Assembly (NCBI RefSeq): GCF_000720475.1
Contig: NZ_JOAP01000011.1
Span: forward strand, 62,001 to 126,000
Reading direction: 5' to 3'
Source: Streptomyces aureocirculatus
GTDB taxonomy: Bacteria; Actinomycetota; Actinomycetes; Streptomycetales; Streptomycetaceae
DNA: 64,000 nt
The position numbers and the translations under genes were made by a program. The notes below the pieces were generated by a model, which had not been told where the DNA came from, made no database searches, and saw nothing but the letters and a program-made list of their open reading frames with translations. This document shows, one piece after another, positions 33,441 through 42,296 of this stretch (positions are counted from its first letter, which is position 1; every line of letters begins with the position of its first letter).

Positions 33441-35504
33441 GTGACTCATCCGACTACGACCGACACCGGTTCTCTGACGCTCTACCGGAAGCAGACGGCG
33501 CCGGGCCTCGGCACCTGTGTGATCGGCGGCGCGCTCGCCGCGGGGCTCGGGCTCGGCGTGTTCGCGGTCCTGGTGATGGGACTGTGGATCAGCTCGCCGT
33601 ACCCGGACAGCGGACCCGACGGCGCGCTGCACGTAGCGGCCACCCTGTGGCTCCTGGCGCACGGCACGGAACTCGTCCGCACCGACACGCTGTCCGGCGT
33701 GCCCGCGCCGGTGGGCGTCACCCCGTTGCTGCTGCTCGCGCTGCCCGCCTGGCTGGTGCACCGGGCGGCGCGGGACGCGGCCGACCCCGAGGAGCGGGCG
33801 CTCGGGGTGCGCACCGCGTGGACGGGTGTGGTGCTCGGCTATGTGTTCGTGGGGACGGCGGCCACGGTGTACGCGGCGGGCGGCGGCCTGCGCCCCTCGT
33901 GGCTGAGCGCGGCGGCGCACGTGCCGCTCCTCGCGGTGGCGGCGGCCGGGTTCGGCGTGTGGACGGCACAGGGGCGGCCGTACGGACCGCTGCCGGGGTC
34001 GCTGCGCCGGGCGGCGGGCGCGCTGCCGGTACCCGGTGTGCTGCGTCGCTTCTTCGATCCCGAGCGCTCGCTCGCCGTGGGGCGGGCCGCCGCCGCGGGG
34101 GCGGCCGTCCTGGTGGCCGGGGGAGCGCTGCTGGTGGCGCTGTCGGTGGTGCTGCACGGGGGGCTCGTACGGGAGTCGTTCCTGGATGTCACCACGGTGT
34201 GGTCGGGACGGTTCGCGGTGCTCCTGCTGGCACTCGCGCTGGTGCCGAACGCGGCGGTGTGGGGCGCGGCGTACGGCCTCGGCCCCGGCTTCGTACTCGG
34301 GACCGGGACGGTGGTGTCGCCCCTCGGCGCGTCTGCGGCACCGCTGCTGCCGCCGTTCCCGCTGCTCGCGGCGGTCCCGGAGGCGGGGCCCGGGTCGCCG
34401 CTCACCTGGGCGGCGGGGGTGGTGCCGGTCCTCGCGGGGTGGACGCTCGGGTGGTTCGTGGCGCGGGCGGCTACGGCGGGGGATTCGTCGGCAGGGGATT
34501 CGTCGACGGGGGACGCGTCCTGGCCGGTGGGGCGGACAGCACTCGGCGCCACCCTCGCGGCGGTGCTGTGCGGGGCCTTGAGCGCGGTGCTCGCGGGGCT
34601 GTCCGGGGGGCCGATGGGAGTGCGGGTGCTCGCCGACTTCGGGCCGGTGTGGTGGCTCACGGGCGCGGTGGCGACGGGCTGGACGCTGGTGGTGGGGGTG
34701 CCGGTGGCACTGGTGGTGCGCTGGTGGCGTACGCGGGCACGGATCCGGGCGAAGGCGGCACAACTTGAGGCGGCGGTGGTGCAGGCGCTTCAGGTGGCGG
34801 GGCCGGGGAGACCGTCGGGTCCGGCGGGTCCGGCGCGTCCAACGGCTCCGGCGAGCCCGGCGGCCGGCAGCCCGGCGCCCCCTGGAGCCGCGGCCCCCGA
34901 GGCAGGAAGCAGACGTTGGCCCCGCCCCGCGGCACGACTGCGCCCCGCGTCCGAGCCGCGCCCCGCGTCCGAGCCGCGCCCGGGGTCTGAGCCGCGCCCG
35001 GGGTCTGAGCCGCGCCCGGGGTCTGAGCCGCGCCCGGGGTCTGAGCCGCGCCCCGCGTCCGAGCCGCGCTCGGGGTCTGAGCCGCGCCCCGCGCCCAAGC
35101 CCCGCCCGGGGTCCGAGCCCCGCCCCGCGCCCAAGCCCTGCCCGGGGTCTGAGCCCCGCCCGGAGTCCGAGCCCCGCCCAGAGTCCGAGTCCGGGCCCGA
35201 GCCCCGTACCCGGCCCCGTACCCGGCCCTGGTCCCGCCCCTGGTCCTGGGCCCGATCCAGGTCCCAGCCCCGGGACTGGAGCCGGGACTGGAGCCGGGAC
35301 TGGAGCCGGGCCTGGCCATGGCGGAAGCGCGACGCGCCCCCGCCCCAGCTTCCCCCCACACCCCCGTCCACACCCCCGGCCACACCCCCGGTCGTACCCC
35401 CGCCCCCCACCCGCGCCCCCGAACTCGACCCGTACGACTTCCTCTTCCGGCCGGAGGACGACAACGGCCCCGGGCAGGACGGAAAACCTGAGCGGCACGC
35501 ATAG
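33441..35504 (+). CDS. DUF6350 polytopic membrane protein (formerly PerM-like cell-division annotation)
   Basis: 687 residues from the GTG at 33441; no clear Shine-Dalgarno is seen and a leaderless start is possible. Residues about 20-460 hold some ten hydrophobic spans ([53 protein letters not shown] and others). The C-terminal 190 residues are hydrophilic and repetitive: hexapeptides [12 protein letters not shown], then WSRD repeats, then Pro-rich sequence. In Streptomyces this family lies upstream of purN and is often labelled a cell-division protein, without proof. The long tail is probably cytoplasmic and lineage specific. Confidence 0.82.
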   Translation: MTHPTTTDTGSLTLYRKQTAPGLGTCVIGGALAAGLGLGVFAVLVMGLWISSPYPDSGPDGALHVAATLWLLAHGTELVRTDTLSGVPAPVGVTPLLLLALPAWLVHRAARDAADPEERALGVRTAWTGVVLGYVFVGTAATVYAAGGGLRPSWLSAAAHVPLLAVAAAGFGVWTAQGRPYGPLPGSLRRAAGALPVPGVLRRFFDPERSLAVGRAAAAGAAVLVAGGALLVALSVVLHGGLVRESFLDVTTVWSGRFAVLLLALALVPNAAVWGAAYGLGPGFVLGTGTVVSPLGASAAPLLPPFPLLAAVPEAGPGSPLTWAAGVVPVLAGWTLGWFVARAATAGDSSAGDSSTGDASWPVGRTALGATLAAVLCGALSAVLAGLSGGPMGVRVLADFGPVWWLTGAVATGWTLVVGVPVALVVRWWRTRARIRAKAAQLEAAVVQALQVAGPGRPSGPAGPARPTAPASPAAGSPAPPGAAAPEAGSRRWPRPAARLRPASEPRPASEPRPGSEPRPGSEPRPGSEPRPGSEPRPASEPRSGSEPRPAPKPRPGSEPRPAPKPCPGSEPRPESEPRPESESGPEPRTRPRTRPWSRPWSWARSRSQPRDWSRDWSRDWSRAWPWRKRDAPPPQLPPTPPSTPPATPPVVPPPPTRAPELDPYDFLFRPEDDNGPGQDGKPERHA
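34943..35200 (+). repeat. 18-base repeats encoding RPGSEP hexapeptides
   Basis: About fourteen copies of an 18-base unit (CGCCCGGGGTCTGAGCCG and variants) encode RP(G/A/E)SEP, with two RPAPKP variants. A second array of 12-base units (GGGACTGGAGCC, 35271-35310) encodes WSRD four times. Both keep frame. Confidence 0.9.
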
Positions 35505-35513
35505 CCGACGCGG

Positions 35514-35543
35514 TTCAAAGAGCGCCGCCTCCTCGTGTACGAT
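35514..35543 (+). promoter_or_regulatory. promoter of candidate sRNA
   Basis: TTCAAA (35514-35519), 18 bases, TACGAT (35538-35543). Predicted start about 35550, ahead of a run of hairpins with no reading frame that respects them. Confidence 0.5.
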
Positions 35544-35549
35544 CATGAC

Positions 35550-35692
35550 GTAACTTCGGTGCACAGCACGGAAGTCGCGCGTCTGTGGTCCAAGGAAAGA
35601 CGCCCATCATCCGATGGGAAATGTAGGTGCAAGGCCTGCCGGGCGCTCCAAGAACGAAGGTCCCCTCACTCACGGGTGAGGGGACCTTCGTC
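35550..35692 (+). ncRNA. candidate small RNA, about 140 bases
   Basis: Three hairpins follow one another: 35553-35575 (ACTTCGGTGC / GCACGGAAGT, one mismatch, loop ACA), 35603-35618 (CCCATC / GATGGG, loop ATCC) and the long perfect terminator stem 35655-35690. A promoter-like pair stands at the right distance upstream. The small open frame across the region runs through the terminator and has no coding character. I do not recognise the family. It could instead be the 3' end of the DUF6350 message. Confidence 0.45.
35655..35690. terminator. bidirectional terminator
   Basis: A perfect 15-bp stem (35655-35669 with 35676-35690: CGAAGGTCCCCTCAC and its complement) and a 6-base loop, followed by TCGTTGT. 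It separates the plus-strand DUF6350 gene or sRNA from the convergent membrane-protein gene. Confidence 0.85.
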
Positions 35693-35784
35693 GTTGTACG
35701 AGTCGTACGAGGTGTACGAGCTGTGCGGCGCCCCCGCCCCCGGGTACCGGGGTCAGGCACGCCGCACGGTCGCGGTCGCGGGCG

Positions 35785-36813
35785 TCAGTCGCGGTCGGTG
35801 AGGAGCGGCCGCAGCTCCTTGGGCAGCAGATCCTCGCAGGACTCCTGGGACGCGTTGGTCAGGGCGTCGTCACGGCACGTGTAGTAGTCCCGGTAGATCA
35901 ACTGCGCGGCGAACGTCGCGAGCACCATGACCAGCGCGAGCGAGGCCGTCACGAGGCCGCTGATCGCCGCCGTGGTCTGCGGCCGCGATCCGCTCCCGGA
36001 GCCCTTCGGGGCGACGGCGGTCCCGGAGCCGCCTGGCCCACCGGAGCCACCCGCCCCGGCGGCACCCGCCGTCCCCCCTGACGTCGCCGGGGCAGCCGCC
36101 GGAGCCGTCGGGTCCGGCACCCGCGGCTTGGCCCGCAGCGCGCTGATCGCCCAGTGGAGGCCGAGCGCGCCGAGCAGCAGTGCCACGTACCGCCAGCCGA
36201 AGAGTGCGAAGAAGAACGCCCACATGCCGGAGAGCAGGGCGTAGCGCGCGCGGCGCTGGGCCGGGTCGGTCGGGTCCCAGCGCGTCCCGCCGCCCGATCC
36301 GCCGGAGCCGGAGTTGTCGGACCCCTGCCCCTGGCCGCGCGGCCGCTCGCCGAAGCCGCCGTCCGACGACCGTCCCGGCTGCTGGTCGCTCCACTGGCTG
36401 CCCCAGGGCGATTCGCCGTGACCGCCGGACCCGTCCTGGCCGTTGCCTGCGTCGGAGCCGGGGCCGCCGTTGGGCCGCCGCGGCCGCCAGGGCTGCTCGG
36501 GCGCGCCCTCGGGCGGCGGCGCGAAGGGATTGTCCTCGGACCGGCCCCCGGAGCCCCCGGACCCACCGGAACCACCGGAGCTCCCGGAACCACCGGAACC
36601 CCCGGACCCACCGGAACCCCCAGAGCCCCTGGACCCACCCGCCCCGTCGGCCCCATCGGCCCCCCGAGGCGGCGAAGAGGACCGTCCGCCGTCCCGCAGC
36701 AGTGTCGTCCCGTCCCGCCCGGCGCGTGTCGGGGCGCCCGCGCCGGGAGCGCGGGACGGGCCGGGCGCGGCATGCGCGAGCGTCGATGGGAGGCGGAGGC
36801 TGCGGTCCGGCAT
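35785..36813 (-). CDS. membrane protein with Gly/Ser-rich N-terminus
   Basis: 342 residues from the ATG at 36813 (GGGGAAG is about 13 bases upstream, so the start is not certain; the frame is open up to 37095). Residues about 40-190 are low complexity: GGSGGSG repeats, then [10 protein letters not shown] and Q/G-rich sequence. Two membrane segments at about 200-225 ([23 protein letters not shown]) and one near 295-318 ([23 protein letters not shown]) follow, with a short C-terminal tail containing two Cys ([11 protein letters not shown]...SCEDLL). Divergent from purN. Unknown function; I recall similar proteins in this position in other streptomycetes. Confidence 0.72.
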   Translation of the reverse strand: MPDRSLRLPSTLAHAAPGPSRAPGAGAPTRAGRDGTTLLRDGGRSSSPPRGADGADGAGGSRGSGGSGGSGGSGGSGSSGGSGGSGGSGGRSEDNPFAPPPEGAPEQPWRPRRPNGGPGSDAGNGQDGSGGHGESPWGSQWSDQQPGRSSDGGFGERPRGQGQGSDNSGSGGSGGGTRWDPTDPAQRRARYALLSGMWAFFFALFGWRYVALLLGALGLHWAISALRAKPRVPDPTAPAAAPATSGGTAGAAGAGGSGGPGGSGTAVAPKGSGSGSRPQTTAAISGLVTASLALVMVLATFAAQLIYRDYYTCRDDALTNASQESCEDLLPKELRPLLTDRD

Positions 36814-37164
36814 CAGGTGTGCGTCTTCCCCTTGGTAGAGCTCGGCCTTGGTAGAGCCCGGCTGGTGGAACCCGCCGACTCGGCGGAGCCGGCAACTCGG
36901 CGGTGGAGCTTGGCGACTGGCTGTGGTGGAGCTCGGCAACCGGCTGTTCGGGCGGCTGCCCCCACAGACGCTACCTTCCGGCCGCGCCCCCGTCCCGTGA
37001 GGGGCGGCCCGGTGTGCCGGTATCGTTGCTGACGGTCGGCCGCTTCGTAGAGTTCCCCGTATCGGGGAGTGCGAAGCCTTCGTATGGTCGTACAAAGAGA
37101 ACTTCTGAGAACCCGAGAAGCAACCCCAGAAGAACCCGAGAAGAACCCGAGAAAGGGCCCCGCC
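36814..37164 (+). promoter_or_regulatory. purN upstream region: promoter and repeat leader
   Basis: TTGCTG (37026-37031) and TAGAGT (37048-37053), 16 bases apart, form a plausible promoter. A 6-bp stem (TCCCCG / CGGGGA) lies just after at 37054-37068. The leader from 37101 to 37156 contains AGAACCCGAGA three times (37108, 37131, 37142) before the GAAAGG ribosome site. The region 36830-36960 has diffuse repeats of GTAGAGC(T/C)CGGC. An upstream in-frame start at 37069 for purN is possible but would add an atypical repeat peptide. Confidence 0.45.
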
Positions 37165-37785
37165 GTGGCCAAGGCCAAGCGCCTCGTCGTGCTGGTCTCC
37201 GGATCAGGTACGAATTTGCAGGCACTGCTCGACGCCGTCGCGGAGCACGGGGCGGCCGCGTACGGCGCCGAGGTCGTGGCCGTGGGTGCCGACCGCACCG
37301 GCATCGTGGGCCTGGAGCGCGCCGAGCGCGCGGGGCTGCCGTCGTTCGTGTGCCGCGTGCAGGACTACGCGAGCCGCGAGGAGTGGGACCGCGCGCTCGC
37401 GGACGCCACCGCGGCGTACCAACCGGACCTGGTCGTGTCCGCCGGGTTCATGAAGATCGTCGGGAAGGAGTTCCTGGCCCGGTTCGGCGGGCGCACGGTG
37501 AACACCCACCCGGCCCTGCTGCCCAGTTTTCCGGGGGCCCACGGCGTGCGCGACGCACTCGCGTACGGCGCGAAGGTCACCGGCTGCACCGTCCACTTCG
37601 TCGACGACGGCGTCGACACCGGCCCGATCATCGCGCAGGGCGTGGTGGAGATCAGGGCCGAGGACGACGAGAGCGCGCTGCACGAGCGCATCAAGGAAGT
37701 CGAGCGAGGACTGCTCGTCGAAGTCGTCGGGCGCCTGGCCCGGGACGGCTTCTCGATCGAGGGACGAAAGGTAGTTATCCCGTGA
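37165..37785 (+). CDS. purN: phosphoribosylglycinamide formyltransferase
   Basis: 206 residues from the GTG at 37165 (GAAAGG upstream), the normal length. [17 protein letters not shown] is the substrate-binding N-terminus. The catalytic set is visible in [10 protein letters not shown] (Asn and His) and [13 protein letters not shown] (Asp). It transfers a formyl group from 10-formyl-THF to GAR in purine synthesis. The stop overlaps the purH start (GTGA), so the two genes are coupled. The folD gene further down makes the folate cofactor. Confidence 0.95.
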   Translation: MAKAKRLVVLVSGSGTNLQALLDAVAEHGAAAYGAEVVAVGADRTGIVGLERAERAGLPSFVCRVQDYASREEWDRALADATAAYQPDLVVSAGFMKIVGKEFLARFGGRTVNTHPALLPSFPGAHGVRDALAYGAKVTGCTVHFVDDGVDTGPIIAQGVVEIRAEDDESALHERIKEVERGLLVEVVGRLARDGFSIEGRKVVIP

Positions 37786-39401
37786 CCGCCGAAGGTACGG
37801 CCACCGCAGCAGGTACGGCCACCGCCGAGGGTACGCAGCGCCCCGTCAGGCGCGCGCTCATCAGCGTCTACGACAAGACCGGGCTCGAAGAACTCGCGCG
37901 CGGCCTGCACGAGGCCGGCGTGGAGCTGGTGTCGACCGGCTCCACCGCGGGGCGGATCGCCGCCACGGGCGTGCCGGTCACCAAGGTCGAGGAGCTGACC
38001 GGCTTCCCCGAGTGCCTGGACGGCCGGGTCAAGACGCTGCACCCGCGCGTGCACGCCGGCATCCTCGCCGACCTGCGCCTGGAGGACCACCGGCGGCAGC
38101 TCGCCGAGCTGGGCGTGGAGCCGTTCCAGCTCGTCGTCGTGAACCTCTACCCGTTCAAGGAGACCGTCGCCTCCGGTGCGACGCCCGACGAGTGCGTGGA
38201 GCAGATCGACATCGGCGGCCCCTCGATGGTCCGCGCCGCCGCCAAGAACCACCCCTCCGTGGCGGTCGTCACCAGCCCCGCGCGGTACGACGCCGTGCTC
38301 GCCGCGGTCCGTGCGGGCGGCTTCGACCTGGCGGCGCGCAAGCGGCTCGCGGGCGAGGCGTTCCAGCACACGGCCGCGTACGACGTCGCCGTGGCGAGCT
38401 GGTTCGCGCAGACCCACGGCGGAGCTGACGGGCACGGCGCGACCGCGGACGACTCCGGGCTCCCCGAGTTCATCGGTTCGACGCACACCCGCAAGAACGT
38501 GCTCCGCTACGGCGAGAACCCGCACCAGGGCGCCGCTCTCTACGTCGACGGCACGGGCGGCCTCGCCGAGGCCGAGCAGTTGCACGGCAAGGAGATGTCG
38601 TACAACAACTTCACGGACACGGACGCCGCGCGCCGTGCCGCGTACGACCACGACGACCCGTGCGTGGCGATCATCAAGCACGCCAACCCGTGCGGCATCG
38701 CCATCGGCGGCAATGTCGCCGAGGCGCACCGCAAGGCGCACGCCTGTGACCCGCTGTCCGCGTTCGGCGGTGTCATCGCCGTGAACCGGCCGGTCACCAC
38801 GGAGATGGCGGAGCAGGTAGCCGAGATCTTCACCGAGGTCATCGTCGCGCCCGACTACGAGGACGGCGCGCTCGAAGCCCTCACCAAGAAGAAGAACATC
38901 CGGGTCCTGCGCGTCCCGCGGGCGCCCGCCGCCCCCGTCGAGGTCAAGCCCATCGACGGCGGCGCGCTGCTCCAGGTCACCGACAGGCTCCAGGCCGAGG
39001 GCGACAACCCGGCCAACTGGACCCTCGCCACCGGTGACGCCCTCTCCGCGGGCGAGCTCGCCGAGCTGTCCTTCGCCTGGCGCGCCTGCCGTGCCGTGAA
39101 GTCCAACGCGATCCTGCTCGCCAAGGACGGGGCGTCCGTCGGCGTCGGCATGGGCCAGGTCAACCGCGTGGACTCCGCGAAGCTCGCGGTCGAACGGGCC
39201 GGCGAGGAGCGGGCCCGCGGTGCTTTCGCCGCCTCCGACGCGTTCTTCCCCTTCCCCGACGGTCTGGAGGTCCTGACCGCCGCGGGCGTCAAGGCCGTCG
39301 TCCAGCCCGGCGGTTCGGTCCGCGACGAACTCGTCGTCGAGGCCGCGAAGAAGGCGGGCGTGACGATGTACCTCACGGGGACGCGGCACTTCTTCCACTG
39401 A
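37782..39401 (+). CDS. purH: bifunctional AICAR formyltransferase / IMP cyclohydrolase
   Basis: 539 residues from the GTG overlapping the purN stop. N-terminal IMP cyclohydrolase (MGS-like) part: [22 protein letters not shown]-like [26 protein letters not shown]-terminal formyltransferase: [12 protein letters not shown] and the catalytic KHANPCG near residue 305, with [12 protein letters not shown] and TGTRHFFH at the end. It performs the last two steps to IMP. The first about 16 residues are an Ala/Thr/Gly repeat ([16 protein letters not shown]) absent from enteric homologues. Confidence 0.96.
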   Translation: MTAEGTATAAGTATAEGTQRPVRRALISVYDKTGLEELARGLHEAGVELVSTGSTAGRIAATGVPVTKVEELTGFPECLDGRVKTLHPRVHAGILADLRLEDHRRQLAELGVEPFQLVVVNLYPFKETVASGATPDECVEQIDIGGPSMVRAAAKNHPSVAVVTSPARYDAVLAAVRAGGFDLAARKRLAGEAFQHTAAYDVAVASWFAQTHGGADGHGATADDSGLPEFIGSTHTRKNVLRYGENPHQGAALYVDGTGGLAEAEQLHGKEMSYNNFTDTDAARRAAYDHDDPCVAIIKHANPCGIAIGGNVAEAHRKAHACDPLSAFGGVIAVNRPVTTEMAEQVAEIFTEVIVAPDYEDGALEALTKKKNIRVLRVPRAPAAPVEVKPIDGGALLQVTDRLQAEGDNPANWTLATGDALSAGELAELSFAWRACRAVKSNAILLAKDGASVGVGMGQVNRVDSAKLAVERAGEERARGAFAASDAFFPFPDGLEVLTAAGVKAVVQPGGSVRDELVVEAAKKAGVTMYLTGTRHFFH

Positions 39402-39406
39402 GCGGT

Positions 39407-39454
39407 ACGTGACGGTGGGGCGCACCCGGATCCGGGTGCGCCCCACCGTCACGT
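39407..39454. terminator. 48-base perfect palindrome, bidirectional terminator
   Basis: Positions 39407-39430 are exactly complementary to 39431-39454, without a spacer; the centre is CCGGATCCGG. It lies between the convergent purH and RDD genes. The sequence ACCGTCACGTCAGCC from its end is repeated at 39488-39502. Confidence 0.88.
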
Positions 39455-39498
39455 CAGCCTCGATGGACCGTCATGGTCGTTCTTGATGAACCGTCACG

Positions 39499-40122
39499 TC
39501 AGCCCTTGATGACGACCGTGCTGCACACCTTGTCGGCGAAGGTCTGCTTCTTGGAGTCCCACAGCGGCCACAGCCAGCCGATGTAGAAGGGCAGGCTGTC
39601 CAGGAAGTGGGCGAGGCGGCGCACGAACGCCATGCCGACGCCGACCGGACGCCCGTCCAGCTCACGCAGCAGCCGGATGCCGACCGCCTTCTTGCCGATG
39701 GTCTGACCCGTACGGCCCTCCTGGATGAGCTGGTAGATCACCATGCCGATCAGGGCGGCGACGCCGAGCACGACGATGACGGCCCGCACGGCGGCCACGT
39801 CGATGACGAGACCGACGACCATCACTATGTAGATCCCGACGAACACCAGCATGTCCACGGCGAACGCGCCGACGCGCAGACCCCAGTGCGCCAGCTCGGG
39901 CCGGGCGGCACCGTAGCCGTTTGGGTCGTACCCCTGCTGCGGTGCGCCGTAGGGGGACTGGCCGCCCTGCTGCTGCGGGTAGGAGGGGTAGTGCTGGCCC
40001 GGGTAGCCGCCCTGCTGCGGCGGTACGCCCTGGGGGGCCTGCTGCGGGTAGCCGTAACCGGGCTGACCGGCTTGTTCGGGCTGGCCGGGCTGCTGGGGTG
40101 GCGGCCCGTAGGGGTTGCTCAT
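39499..40122 (-). CDS. RDD family membrane protein
   Basis: 207 residues from the ATG at 40122 with GGAGG about 8 bases upstream. A Pro/Gln/Gly/Tyr-rich cytoplasmic N-terminus (residues 1-75, [17 protein letters not shown]) precedes the RDD domain: [16 protein letters not shown] with the Arg and Asp of the name, two further spans ([17 protein letters not shown] and the [10 protein letters not shown] region) and [17 protein letters not shown] proteins are small transporters or adaptors of unknown substrate, possibly in Na+ or compatible-solute handling. It ends convergent to purH. Confidence 0.88.
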   Translation of the reverse strand: MSNPYGPPPQQPGQPEQAGQPGYGYPQQAPQGVPPQQGGYPGQHYPSYPQQQGGQSPYGAPQQGYDPNGYGAARPELAHWGLRVGAFAVDMLVFVGIYIVMVVGLVIDVAAVRAVIVVLGVAALIGMVIYQLIQEGRTGQTIGKKAVGIRLLRELDGRPVGVGMAFVRRLAHFLDSLPFYIGWLWPLWDSKKQTFADKVCSTVVIKG

Positions 40123-40427
40123 GGCGGGGATCCTCCGTCGGGGACTGTGCGGGGACTGTGTGGGGACTGTCGGGGACGACGCGGCACACGCGGAGGAGAA
40201 AACGTTCACAGATGCGTCGGTTCCCCCCGACACCGGCCGCGGCACTGTGGCCCATATCGTTCTTCAGCGCTGCGGTGTTTGTCCAGCCGCGCCCCCCTGG
40301 CGTTGTGCGAGTGCAATCACCACGGGTCGTCCCGGCCGACCGTGCGCCCCGTGTTACCGCGCGTGTCTCCTGTACCCCGGGTGCCCCGGATTGGTACGCG
40401 GACGCCCTCATCCGGGAGGATGGGGCC
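40123..40427. other. 305-base divergent gap between RDD gene and folD
   Basis: GGGGACTGT occurs three times with small variations at 40139-40171. No complete promoter pair is clear for either gene; the folD start has GGGAGGATGGGGCC directly upstream, and GGTACGCGG near 40393 is the only -10-like stretch. No gene is supported. Confidence 0.3.
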
Positions 40428-41282
40428 ATGACCGCCCAGATTCTCGATGGCAAGGCCACCGCAGCAGCGATCAAGTCCGAACTGACCGCCCGCGTGGCGG
40501 CTCTGAAGGAGAAGGGCGTCACGCCCGGCCTCGGCACTGTCCTGGTCGGCGACGACCCCGGCAGCCAGAAGTACGTCGCGGGCAAGCACCGCGACTGCGC
40601 GCAGGTCGGCATCGCCTCCATCCAGCGCGAACTGCCCGCGACCGCCTCGCAGGAGGAGATCGAGGCCGTCGTGCGGGAGCTGAACGACGACCCGGCGTGC
40701 ACCGGCTACATCGTGCAACTGCCGCTCCCCAAGGGCATCGACGAGAACCGCATCCTGGAGCTGATGGACCCGGCCAAGGACGCGGACGGCCTGCACCCGA
40801 CCAACCTGGGCCGCCTGGTCCTGAACGAGCCGGGGCCGCTGCCCTGCACCCCGTACGGCATCATCCGGCTGCTGCGCCGGCACGACGTCGAGATCAAGGG
40901 CGCGGAGGTCGTGGTCGTCGGGCGCGGGGTGACCATCGGGCGGCCGATGCCGCTGCTGCTCACCCGCAAGTCCGAGAACGCGACGGTCACCCAGTGCCAC
41001 ACCGGCACCCGTGACCTCTCCTCCCACCTGCGGCGCGCCGACATCATCGTGGCGGCGGCCGGCGTACCGCACCTCATCAAGCCCGAGGACGTGAAGCCGG
41101 GCGCCGCGGTGCTCGACGTCGGTGTCTCCAGGGACGACAGCGGGAAGATCGTCGGCGATGTGCACCCGGGAGTCGCCGAGGTCGCCGGGTGGATCTCGCC
41201 CAACCCCGGCGGGGTGGGCCCGATGACGCGCGCCCAGCTCCTGGTCAACGTCGTCGAGGCCGCGGAACGCCGCGCCGGCTGA
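40428..41282 (+). CDS. folD: methylenetetrahydrofolate dehydrogenase / methenyltetrahydrofolate cyclohydrolase
   Basis: 284 residues. The catalytic Tyr and Lys are in [12 protein letters not shown], followed by [17 protein letters not shown] and PCTPYGII. The NADP loop is [18 protein letters not shown], the actinobacterial variant of GRSxxVGxP. The C-terminus [18 protein letters not shown] is typical. It produces 10-formyl-THF, the donor used by PurN and PurH close by. The ATG follows GGGAGG. The next gene starts 19 bases on, probably in the same operon. Confidence 0.96.
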   Translation: MTAQILDGKATAAAIKSELTARVAALKEKGVTPGLGTVLVGDDPGSQKYVAGKHRDCAQVGIASIQRELPATASQEEIEAVVRELNDDPACTGYIVQLPLPKGIDENRILELMDPAKDADGLHPTNLGRLVLNEPGPLPCTPYGIIRLLRRHDVEIKGAEVVVVGRGVTIGRPMPLLLTRKSENATVTQCHTGTRDLSSHLRRADIIVAAAGVPHLIKPEDVKPGAAVLDVGVSRDDSGKIVGDVHPGVAEVAGWISPNPGGVGPMTRAQLLVNVVEAAERRAG

Positions 41283-41301
41283 GCAAGGGAAGGGCTGGCC
41301 C

Positions 41302-41838
41302 ATGAACGCAGAGGCGAAGGGTGACCCCGCGGACACGCGCGCCGACACCCACACGGCCACAGCGCCCGCCGACACCGGCGGGGCTGACGACGGTGAGCCC
41401 ACCGCCAAGGGTGCCGTCAGTGCCCCCGGGCCCGACGGCGAACCCCGCAAGGTGTCGCGGCGGTTCCCGCTGTTCACCCGGGACACCGCACGGCCCGAGG
41501 GTGGCGGCCGCGCGGCGTCCGGGGACGCGCCCGCGCCCGCGCGCCAGTGGCCGCTGCTCGGCGTCGTGTCCCTGGTGGGGCTCGGGCTGCTCCTGACCGC
41601 CTTCGACGTGTTCCGCGTCGGCACGATACTGATCGGGCTCGCGCTGCTCGCGGGCGCCGTGCTGCGCTGGTGGCTGCCGGGCGTCGGCATGCTGGCGGTG
41701 CGCTCACGGTTCACGGACATGGTGACGTACGGCAGTCTCGGCCTGGTGATCGTGCTGCTCGCGTTGATGGCGCAGCCGAATCCCTGGCTGAAGATCCCGT
41801 TCCTCGACGACGCGCTGCACTTCACGATCAGCAGCTAG
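41302..41838 (+). CDS. DUF3017 membrane protein
   Basis: 178 residues. Residues 1-80 are hydrophilic and low in complexity (Thr/Ala/Pro/Gly). Three membrane spans follow at about 84-102 (PLLGVVSLVGLGLLLTAFDV), 106-124 (VGTILIGLALLAGAVLRWWL) and 140-160 (TYGSLGLVIVLLALMA). The family DUF3017 is conserved downstream of folD in actinobacteria; the function is unknown. The ATG is preceded by AAGGGAAGGG. A terminator lies about 70 bases after the stop. Confidence 0.85.
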   Translation: MNAEAKGDPADTRADTHTATAPADTGGADDGEPTAKGAVSAPGPDGEPRKVSRRFPLFTRDTARPEGGGRAASGDAPAPARQWPLLGVVSLVGLGLLLTAFDVFRVGTILIGLALLAGAVLRWWLPGVGMLAVRSRFTDMVTYGSLGLVIVLLALMAQPNPWLKIPFLDDALHFTISS

Positions 41839-41905
41839 CCGGGCGGCCCGGCGGCCACCGCGGCCGGGTGACCATGGCACCGCGGCCGGGTGGCCACGGC
41901 ACACA

Positions 41906-41944
41906 CCAACGGCCCGTACTCGCCAGGAGAGTACGGGCCGTTGG
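41906..41944 (+). terminator. terminator after folD-DUF3017
   Basis: CCAACGGCCCGTACTC (41906-41921) pairs with its complement ending at 41944, leaving a short loop. No strong T-run follows. It closes the folD operon. Confidence 0.75.
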
Positions 41945-42296
41945 CCGTGGGGGCAGGGGGTGGTGCCGACGGCCGCGGGCCCGTTCCTTCGTGCGCCCCC
42001 GCACGAAGCCGCGTACCTCAGTGGTCTGTGTGTCCGGGGGCGGTGGGGCGCAGGCCTGGTCCCCCGTGCAAACCCCCGTTTGCGGCCCGCGCCCCCTTCC
42101 CCCGGCGCGCCGTGTTCTCAAGGCGGCGCGGGTGGTGGTGCTGAGCAAGAACCTACGCGGCGCCGGTGTGCCCCGTCGTCCTGTGCCGGGTTGACGTTCG
42201 TATACCACCTTCGGAGTACGTGGGAGACGTCTACAACTTCCGCGGTACGGCAGCCGATGGACGTGCCCCCGTCCGCACGCGGGCTACGCTGCGGCG
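41945..42296 (+). promoter_or_regulatory. upstream region and leaderless promoter of the two-component system
   Basis: No gene is supported. TACGCT (42285-42290) lies six bases before the ATG at 42297, the spacing of a leaderless promoter. About 70 bases upstream is an 8-bp palindrome AGACGTCT (42226-42233) inside GTGGGAGACGTCTACAAC, which could be a binding site of the response regulator or another factor. A TTGACG at about 42192 has no matching -10. Confidence 0.45.

Noticed and set aside
35535..35801. 88-codon protein gene in the DUF6350 gap
   Set aside because: It runs through a perfect terminator stem, lacks a ribosome site and has no codon bias; a non-coding RNA or plain gap is more likely.
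36903..37781. Long N-terminal extension of PurH through purN
   Set aside because: The frame is merely open; it overlaps all of purN, and the GTG at 37782 with the GTGA overlap gives normal PurH length.
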